Below are positions 23,818-28,415 of a stretch of DNA of 28,415 nucleotides, piece by piece (position 1 is the first letter of the stretch; each line of letters starts with the position of its first letter). The notes beneath the pieces are model-generated. The model was given only the letters and a program-made list of their open reading frames with translations. It made no database searches and was not told the DNA's origin. The stretch is from assembly GCA_900769815.1 (NCBI GenBank), contig CAAGID010000016.1, forward strand, positions 1 through 28,415, in the 5' to 3' direction. Source of the DNA: Clostridia bacterium (lineage in GTDB: Bacteria; Bacillota; Clostridia; Christensenellales; QALW01). A program made the translations under genes and the position numbers.

Positions 23818-24297
23818 TTATAACTCCACTGTAATCTTTCTGCCCGTAGGCTTATATTGAGTAAGCTTTATTCCGACCATATTAAGCATCCTTTTAGAGG
23901 CAATTACACCGTCAGTATCGGCATACTTATCGGAAAGATAAATAATCTCGGAAATGCCTGCCTGAATAATAGCCTTTGCACACTCGTTGCAAGGGAATAA
24001 AGTAACGTAGCACTTTGAGCCTTTAAGGGAAGCTCCTGCGTTATTTAAAATCGCATTTAATTCGGCGTGGCAAACGAAGGCATATTTGCTCTCAAGCATA
24101 CCGCCCTCTCTGCCCCAGGGCATCTCGTCATCGTGACAGCCTCTTGGCATACCGTTATAGCCAACTGTTAAGATTTTATTCTCCTGACTTACTATGCACG
24201 CACCAACCTGAGTGCCTGCATCCTTGCTTCTCTGTGCCGAGAACAGAGCAATTCCCATAAAATATTCGTCCCAGGAAATATAGTCTTGTCTTTTCAT
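23818..24297 (-). CDS. comEB: Deoxycytidylate (dCMP) deaminase, ComEB-like
   Basis: Deaminates dCMP to dUMP for thymidylate synthesis. 159 residues with the zinc-dependent deaminase motifs: HAE (H77, E79 in VCHAELNAI) and PCNEC (C103, C106). The GYNGMPRGCHDDEMPWGREG stretch (46-65) is typical of dCMP deaminases and carries allosteric-site-like residues. Start is preceded by AAGGAG and by its own promoter at 24328-24356, so it heads a dCMP deaminase-murG unit. The symbol follows Bacillus usage and implies no competence role. Confidence 0.93.
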   Translation of the reverse strand: MKRQDYISWDEYFMGIALFSAQRSKDAGTQVGACIVSQENKILTVGYNGMPRGCHDDEMPWGREGGMLESKYAFVCHAELNAILNNAGASLKGSKCYVTLFPCNECAKAIIQAGISEIIYLSDKYADTDGVIASKRMLNMVGIKLTQYKPTGRKITVEL

Positions 24298-24327
24298 AAA
24301 ACTTTCTCCTTAAAATATATTAGAGAT

Positions 24328-24356
24328 ATTATACCGCATATTACCGTTTTTTGCAA
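24328..24356 (-). promoter_or_regulatory. Promoter for the dCMP deaminase-murG unit
   Basis: On the minus strand: TTGCAA (24356-24351), a 17-nt spacer, TATAAT (24333-24328), then a short leader with AAGGAG before the ATG at 24297. Confidence 0.65.
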
Positions 24357-24380
24357 CAGCCATTAAAAAATCTGTCAAAA

Positions 24381-25172
24381 TCATATCTTATTCCACCTGG
24401 GATTGTTACTGAAATGCCAACGCAGGACTTTCTCCTTCCAATTTTTAGCCTTGTCCCAACCGACCTTAGTGTAATAATCATAAAAGGCTTTAGCATCAAC
24501 AAGAAAGAAGCCGTTTTTTGCAATAAAGACTTTAATCTCAGAAAGAGTTGGCGTTACTGCCTGAGCCTCTCCCCCCAAAGGCTCGGGCAAAGTAATATCA
24601 CCAACCTCCTCAATAGGTTCTTCCTCCTCAGGAGGTGTTATAGTTAAAAGACTGCTAATCCGTTCTTCCTCTGTATTATCTATATCATACTCTGTTATAG
24701 CGTTACTGTTCTTTTCTTCTCTAAGATTATCTTTTTTAATCTCGTCTTCTCTTCTCTTTTCTATTCTATTCTTATCTATACTATTCTGTGGTTCCGTTTC
24801 GGTTCCATTTTGGTTCCAATCCGGTTCCATTTTTGTTCCATTTTGGATACAGTTTGATTCCATAACAAGCTTTTTTTCTTCAACGTATATTGACGGCTTA
24901 TATCTGTCTTTTTTTATGTTATTGTGTAAAAGCCAATGAACAACGTGAGCCACGCCTGAATCAAAGATTTTTACGTACCCCGCCTTAATAAGTGCATCAA
25001 GGTCTCCTTTTCTGGCGTTAACCATACGTACCACTCGTTTTGCACTCCCTACAAAACCATCATCGTCTGCTTCCGCCATAAGACATACATATAATTTAAA
25101 AGCCTTATCGGGAAGATCTAAAAGGTTGTCTTGTAAAATTACTCCTTTCGAGTACATTCTTCTGTCTGCCAT
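24381..25172 (-). CDS. Phage-type replisome-organizer-like protein (DnaD/winged-helix style)
   Basis: 263 residues. The N-terminal 100 residues (LPDKAFKLYVCLMAEADDDG, then a winged-helix-like ARKGDLDALIKAGYVKI and HWLLHNN) match the plan of phage and plasmid replication initiator or primosome proteins. The middle (about 105-205) is low complexity: Asn-rich repeats (WNQNGTETEPQNS), a KNRIEKRRED stretch and acidic tracts. The C-terminal part (about 212-260) FFLVDAKAFYDYYTKVGW... WKEKVLRWHF resembles the conserved phage replication C-terminal segment. It is monocistronic with its own promoter; no other phage gene is near, so it is a domesticated gene or prophage remnant. Family assignment is from pattern only. 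Confidence 0.6.
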   Translation of the reverse strand: MADRRMYSKGVILQDNLLDLPDKAFKLYVCLMAEADDDGFVGSAKRVVRMVNARKGDLDALIKAGYVKIFDSGVAHVVHWLLHNNIKKDRYKPSIYVEEKKLVMESNCIQNGTKMEPDWNQNGTETEPQNSIDKNRIEKRREDEIKKDNLREEKNSNAITEYDIDNTEEERISSLLTITPPEEEEPIEEVGDITLPEPLGGEAQAVTPTLSEIKVFIAKNGFFLVDAKAFYDYYTKVGWDKAKNWKEKVLRWHFSNNPRWNKI

Positions 25173-25190
25173 AAATTTCTCCTTAAAATA

Positions 25191-25266
25191 AAGTTTTCTT
25201 TACCCATAGAATATATTTCCTTGGAATTCTCCAATTTAAAAAGGTCTATAAGTTAAGTTTTCTTTA
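25191..25266. repeat. 12-bp direct repeat in the divergent SCIFF/replication-protein region
   Basis: AAGTTTTCTTTA occurs at 25191-25202 and again at 25255-25266, one on each side of the leader of the minus-strand gene. The second copy borders that gene's likely -10 box (TGTTATAAT on the minus strand, 25274-25266). It could be a regulator-binding pair, or chance in AT-rich DNA. Confidence 0.4.
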
Positions 25267-25318
25267 TTATAACATACCTATCTTAAATTACCAATATTTT
25301 TTTGAAATTAAAAAAAAT

Positions 25319-25347
25319 TTGACAAAGGCTAAGGTAAGTGATATAAT
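25319..25347 (+). promoter_or_regulatory. Consensus sigma-A promoter for the SCIFF locus
   Basis: TTGACA (25319-25324), 17-nt spacer, TATAAT (25342-25347): a perfect match to the vegetative consensus. A strong ribosome site (GGAGG at 25364-25368) precedes the ATG at 25378. It predicts high constitutive expression of the peptide. Confidence 0.92.
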
Positions 25348-25377
25348 CAGTTTATAAATATTTGGAGGTAATATATT

Positions 25378-25530
25378 ATGGAGCATATTAAGACAATCAA
25401 AACACGTTCATTATGCGAAAGTGCTAAAAAGGGCGGCTGCGGCGAATGTCAGACATCATGCCAGTCAGCATGCAAGACAAGCTGCGGTATCGCAAACCAG
25501 AAGTGCGAAAGCAAGAAAGACGCTGAATAA
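25378..25530 (+). CDS. scfA: SCIFF (six cysteines in forty-five) ribosomally made peptide precursor
   Basis: A 50-residue Cys-rich peptide, too short for many gene finders. After a basic N-terminus (MEHIKTIKTRSL) comes the hallmark GECQTSCQSACKTSC, followed by GIANQKCE. The six family cysteines are C21, C24, C28, C32, C36 and C43; an additional Cys is at 13. SCIFF peptides of Clostridia are modified by a radical SAM enzyme that forms a thioether; in the Clostridium thermocellum peptide the link was reported between Cys32 and Thr37. The position matching Thr37 is Gly37 here. It has a consensus promoter and strong ribosome site, and is followed by a terminator and then the maturase gene. The biological role of SCIFF is unknown. 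Confidence 0.95.
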   Translation: MEHIKTIKTRSLCESAKKGGCGECQTSCQSACKTSCGIANQKCESKKDAE

Positions 25531-25538
25531 TAAAAATT

Positions 25539-25563
25539 GCCACCTTAGCAGGTGGCTTTTTTT
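25539..25563 (+). terminator. Intrinsic terminator/attenuator between the SCIFF peptide and its maturase
   Basis: GCCACCT-TAGC-AGGTGGC stem-loop (7-bp perfect stem) followed by seven T, starting nine bases after the peptide stop and ending 20 bases before the maturase ATG. No separate promoter was seen after it, so read-through probably supplies the maturase at a lower level. Confidence 0.88.
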
Positions 25564-25583
25564 AAGGAAATTGAGGAAAACTT

Positions 25584-26960
25584 ATGATACACCAATATAA
25601 ACTTAACGGTTACAACATAGTATTAGATATTTGTTCAGGCGGCGTACACGTAGTTGATGACGTTGCCTATTATATAATTTCCGTTTTTGAAGAAAATGAT
25701 AAAGAAACTGTTCTTAGGTTAACAAAAGAGCAGTTCCCTGAAATTTCAAAAGACGAGATACTTACTTGCTATAATCAGATAGTTGATTTAAAGGAAAACA
25801 AGGAGCTTTTTACTAAAGATTCCTTTGAGCCTATGGCAAGCACGTTAAAAGAAAAGACCTCGGGCGTTGTAAAGGCGTTATGCTTACATATTGCCCACAC
25901 CTGTAATCTTAACTGTTCATACTGCTTTGCTTCACAAGGAAAATATCACGGCGAGCGTGCAGTTATGAGCTTTGAAGTAGGCAAGCAAGCGTTAGACTTT
26001 TTAGTTAAAAATTCAGGTACACGGAAAAACCTTGAGGTTGACTTCTTTGGCGGAGAGCCCTTAATGAATTTTCAGGTTGTAAAGGACCTTGTTAAGTACG
26101 CGCGAAGCATTGAAAAGGAACATAATAAAAACTTCCGCTTTACCTTAACTACCAACGGCGTGTTAATTGACGACGACGTTATTGATTTTGCAAACCGTGA
26201 AATGAGCAACGTAGTTCTTTCCCTTGACGGCAGAAAAGAGGTTCACGACCGTTTCCGTGTTGACTATAACAATAAAGGTTCCTGGGAAAAAATCGTACCC
26301 AAGTTCCAGAAATTAGTTAAAGAGCGAGGCAACAAGGACTACTATATGCGTGGCACCTTTACCCACCATAATCCCGATTTTTTGGAAGATATAAAAACAA
26401 TGCTTGATTTAGGCTTTACCGAATTAAGTATGGAGCCCGTAGTATGTGCTAAGGGCGACTCCTCCGAATTAACCGAGGAGGATTTACCCATCGTTTTAGA
26501 CCAATATGAAAAATTGGCTGAGCTTATGCTTAAAAAGGATAAGGAAGGCAAGCCCTTTACCTTCTATCATTATATGATTGATTTAACGGGCGGCCCCTGC
26601 ATTTACAAGCGAATTTCAGGCTGCGGCTCAGGCACGGAATATATGGCAGTTACGCCCTGGGGCGATTTATACCCCTGCCATCAGTTTGTAGGCGATGAAA
26701 AGTATCTTTTAGGCAACGTTTTCGACGGAGTAAATAATAAAAAAGTAATTGACGAGTTTATGTCCTGCAACGTATATGCAAGGGAAGAATGTAAAAACTG
26801 CTGGGCACGTCTTTACTGTTCAGGAGGTTGTGCCGCCAACGCATACCACGCAACGGGAAGCGTTAAGGGCGTTTATGAGTACGGCTGTAAGCTCTTTAAA
26901 AAGCGTATGGAATGTGCCATTATGGTGCAGATTGCACGCATCTTAGGAGAAGACAAATGA
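25584..26960 (+). CDS. scfB: SCIFF radical SAM/SPASM maturase (thioether-forming)
   Basis: Installs thioether cross-links in the SCIFF peptide using SAM and Fe-S clusters. 458 residues: an N-terminal peptide-recognition (RRE-like) domain (1-95), the radical SAM motif CNLNCSYC (C107, C111, C114), the GGEP SAM-binding motif (156-159), and a SPASM/twitch C-terminus with C339, C347, C365, C395, C403, C406, C412, C416 and C435 for two auxiliary clusters. Length and Cys spacing match the CteB/ScfB family. The ATG follows a GAGGAAAAC ribosome site. The stop overlaps the start of the next gene (ATGA). No transporter or protease for peptide export is visible. Confidence 0.95.
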   Translation: MIHQYKLNGYNIVLDICSGGVHVVDDVAYYIISVFEENDKETVLRLTKEQFPEISKDEILTCYNQIVDLKENKELFTKDSFEPMASTLKEKTSGVVKALCLHIAHTCNLNCSYCFASQGKYHGERAVMSFEVGKQALDFLVKNSGTRKNLEVDFFGGEPLMNFQVVKDLVKYARSIEKEHNKNFRFTLTTNGVLIDDDVIDFANREMSNVVLSLDGRKEVHDRFRVDYNNKGSWEKIVPKFQKLVKERGNKDYYMRGTFTHHNPDFLEDIKTMLDLGFTELSMEPVVCAKGDSSELTEEDLPIVLDQYEKLAELMLKKDKEGKPFTFYHYMIDLTGGPCIYKRISGCGSGTEYMAVTPWGDLYPCHQFVGDEKYLLGNVFDGVNNKKVIDEFMSCNVYAREECKNCWARLYCSGGCAANAYHATGSVKGVYEYGCKLFKKRMECAIMVQIARILGEDK

Positions 26961-28276
26961 CAACGCCTATCTGCGATTTCGTTGAAAAGTATAAAGAAAA
27001 AAATCCTATGCGTTTTCATATGCCCGGGCATAAGGGCAAAAGCTATTTAGGTTTTGAGGAATATGATATTACCGAAGTGACCGGTGCCGACAGTTTATTT
27101 TCCCCATCGGGAATAATTAAGGAAAGCGAAGAAAACGCAAGTAATATTTTCTCTGCCCATACCTTTTTTTCCTGTGAAGGTTCAACTCTTTCAATTAAGG
27201 CTATGGTTTTTCTTTGTTCCCTTTGGGCAAAGGAAAATAACAGAAAGAATAAAATCCTTGCATTGAGAAACGCCCACAAAGCATTTTTATATGCTTGTGC
27301 CTTAACTGATACTGACGTTTTATGGCTTAAAGGCAACGATTCCACCTATCTTTCCTGTTCAGTTACCCCCGAAGAAATTGAAAATACAATAAAAACAGAA
27401 AAAGACCTGCCAAGTGCAATTTATGTAACTTCTCCCGATTATCTCGGCAATATTGCTGACTTATGCACAATTAAGCATATATGCATAAAATATAATATCC
27501 TGTTAATTGTTGATAATGCACATGGTGCTTACCTTAATTTTATAGGAACTCATCCTTTAAAAATGGGTGCTGATATGGTAACAGATTCGGCACACAAGAC
27601 TTTATCCTGTTTAACGGGTGCCGGGTATTTACATATAAACAAAAACGCTCCCGAAATTTTAAAGAGCAATGCAAAATATGCTATGGAGATTTTTAGTTCA
27701 ACAAGTCCATCATACTTAATTTTGCAGTCTCTTGATAAGTTTAATTCCCTTGCACAGAGTTTTGCTTCAAGGCTCAACTACTTCCTGCCCTTTACCGGCT
27801 TTATCAAGGAAAAGTTAATTGAGCACGGATATACTCTTTACGGCAACGAGCCCTTAAAAATTACAATCAAAACTAAACCCTACGGCTATAGTGGCTACGA
27901 ATTAGGCAGAATTTTGGAAAATAAAAACGTATATCCCGAGTTTTACGATGCTGATTTTATAGTGTTTATGCTTCCTATAAGCAAGGATGCTTTAATGAAT
28001 TTAGCGGAAATTTTATTTTCAATACCAAAAAGAGAACCTATTACTTCCGCCCCGCCTTGTTTCACAATGCCAACAAAAGAAATGAGCATACGTGAGGCTG
28101 TCTTTTCGCCCTTTGAGGAAGTAAATATTGAGGACAGTTTAAACCGCATACTTTCAGCCCCCACCGTTTCCTGCCCCCCCGCAGTACCGATAGTAGTTTC
28201 AGGGGAGAAAATAACAAAAGACGCCATTGAAGTTTTTAAATATTACGGCGTGGAAAAATTAAAGGTAGTAAAATAA
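26957..28276 (+). CDS. PLP-dependent Orn/Lys/Arg decarboxylase-like protein (short form)
   Basis: 439 residues from the ATG at 26957, whose ATGA overlaps the maturase stop and which has AGGAGA upstream; a longer reading from 26912 would run inside the maturase gene. Fold-type I PLP motifs: HMPGHKG (21-27), SLFSPSG, FSCEGSTLSIKAM (71-83), a DNAHGAY pocket (186-192) and the cofactor Lys214 in DSAHKTLSCLTGAGYLH. It resembles the small YaaO/SpeA-like group I have seen beside tmk and holB in Firmicutes. Catalytic residues look intact; the substrate (Arg, Lys or Orn) is not certain. Translational coupling to scfB hints at a shared regulation, not necessarily a shared function. Confidence 0.9.
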   Translation: MTTPICDFVEKYKEKNPMRFHMPGHKGKSYLGFEEYDITEVTGADSLFSPSGIIKESEENASNIFSAHTFFSCEGSTLSIKAMVFLCSLWAKENNRKNKILALRNAHKAFLYACALTDTDVLWLKGNDSTYLSCSVTPEEIENTIKTEKDLPSAIYVTSPDYLGNIADLCTIKHICIKYNILLIVDNAHGAYLNFIGTHPLKMGADMVTDSAHKTLSCLTGAGYLHINKNAPEILKSNAKYAMEIFSSTSPSYLILQSLDKFNSLAQSFASRLNYFLPFTGFIKEKLIEHGYTLYGNEPLKITIKTKPYGYSGYELGRILENKNVYPEFYDADFIVFMLPISKDALMNLAEILFSIPKREPITSAPPCFTMPTKEMSIREAVFSPFEEVNIEDSLNRILSAPTVSCPPAVPIVVSGEKITKDAIEVFKYYGVEKLKVVK

Positions 28277-28324
28277 GCACTTCGCAAGAAGTGCTTTCAG
28301 TCTGCTGACAAAGTCGGCAGACTG
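28276..28324 (+). terminator. Two hairpins after the decarboxylase-like gene
   Basis: AGCACTTC-GCAA-GAAGTGCT (28276-28295) is a perfect 8-bp stem with a GNRA loop but only TTTC after it. Next, CAGTCTGCTGAC-AAA-GTCGGCAGACTG (28298-28324) is a 12-bp stem with one G-T pair. The first overlaps the stop codon and is the likely, weak, terminator; the second abuts repeat copy E. Confidence 0.55.
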
Positions 28325-28415
28325 CCAGAGTTCGAGAAACCCTTGCAAGTCAAGGCGCAGAACTTGCAAAAGAGGGAGTTTACACAGACGTAAATGACCG
28401 AATTTTGCAAGTGAA
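28324..28415 (+). repeat. Structured palindromic repeat, copy E (cut by window end)
   Basis: From CAGAGTTCGAGAAACCC onward it matches copy A (from position 4) with two differences in about 90 bases (GCAGACGAGGG against GCAAAAGAGGG). The motif CAAGGCG, middle arms AACTTGCA/TTGCAAGT and inner hairpin GTTTAC-ACAGAC-GTAAAT are present; the right half lies beyond the window. Confidence 0.7.

Noticed and set aside
26912..26956. Upstream start for the decarboxylase-like gene
   Set aside because: It would read 15 codons within the maturase gene; the ATG at 26957 has a ribosome site and the classic ATGA overlap.

Overview
The window reads as a chromosomal segment of an anaerobic, fermentative Firmicute of class Clostridia, probably an uncultured gut-type Oscillospirales-like lineage. 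The evidence is a trimeric NAD-linked [FeFe]-hydrogenase, a SCIFF peptide with its radical SAM maturase (a Clostridia signature), Firmicute-type housekeeping proteins, moderately low GC by eye, and many palindromic intergenic repeats. I cannot name a genus. No tRNA, rRNA, CRISPR array or insertion sequence was seen.

Layout. Positions 1-484 hold three consecutive copies of a structured palindromic repeat. Positions 485-8632 (minus strand, read right to left) form a ten-gene hydrogenase operon: hndA-like, DRTGG protein, RsbW-like ATPase, HydS-like H-cluster protein, second DRTGG protein, PHP phosphoesterase, GHKL ATPase, then hndB, hndC and hndD-like subunits. The catalytic subunits thus flank six genes that look like a redox or H2 sensing module. 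Positions 8843-19303 (minus) carry a housekeeping run: metK, secA, prfB (with a programmed +1 frameshift at an unusual UAA), a DUF1461-like membrane protein with a large inserted domain, tsaD, metG and tatD, closed by a terminator.

Positions 19455-20654 (plus) encode a secreted serpin, followed by a multi-hairpin noncoding RNA candidate with its own terminator and a patch of small palindromes. Positions 21014-25172 (minus) carry an FAD oxidoreductase, murG, a dCMP deaminase and a phage-type replication-like protein, with another repeat copy at the murG stop. Positions 25319-28276 (plus) are the SCIFF locus: a consensus promoter, the 50-residue Cys-rich peptide, an attenuating terminator, the radical SAM/SPASM maturase, and an overlapping Orn/Lys/Arg-decarboxylase-like gene. 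The window ends in a repeat copy nearly identical to the one it starts with.

Most interesting items: the signalling genes embedded in the hydrogenase operon, the SCIFF precursor with Gly at the expected thioether acceptor position, the UAA frameshift site of prfB, the structure-conserved repeat family (six members), and the RNA downstream of the serpin.
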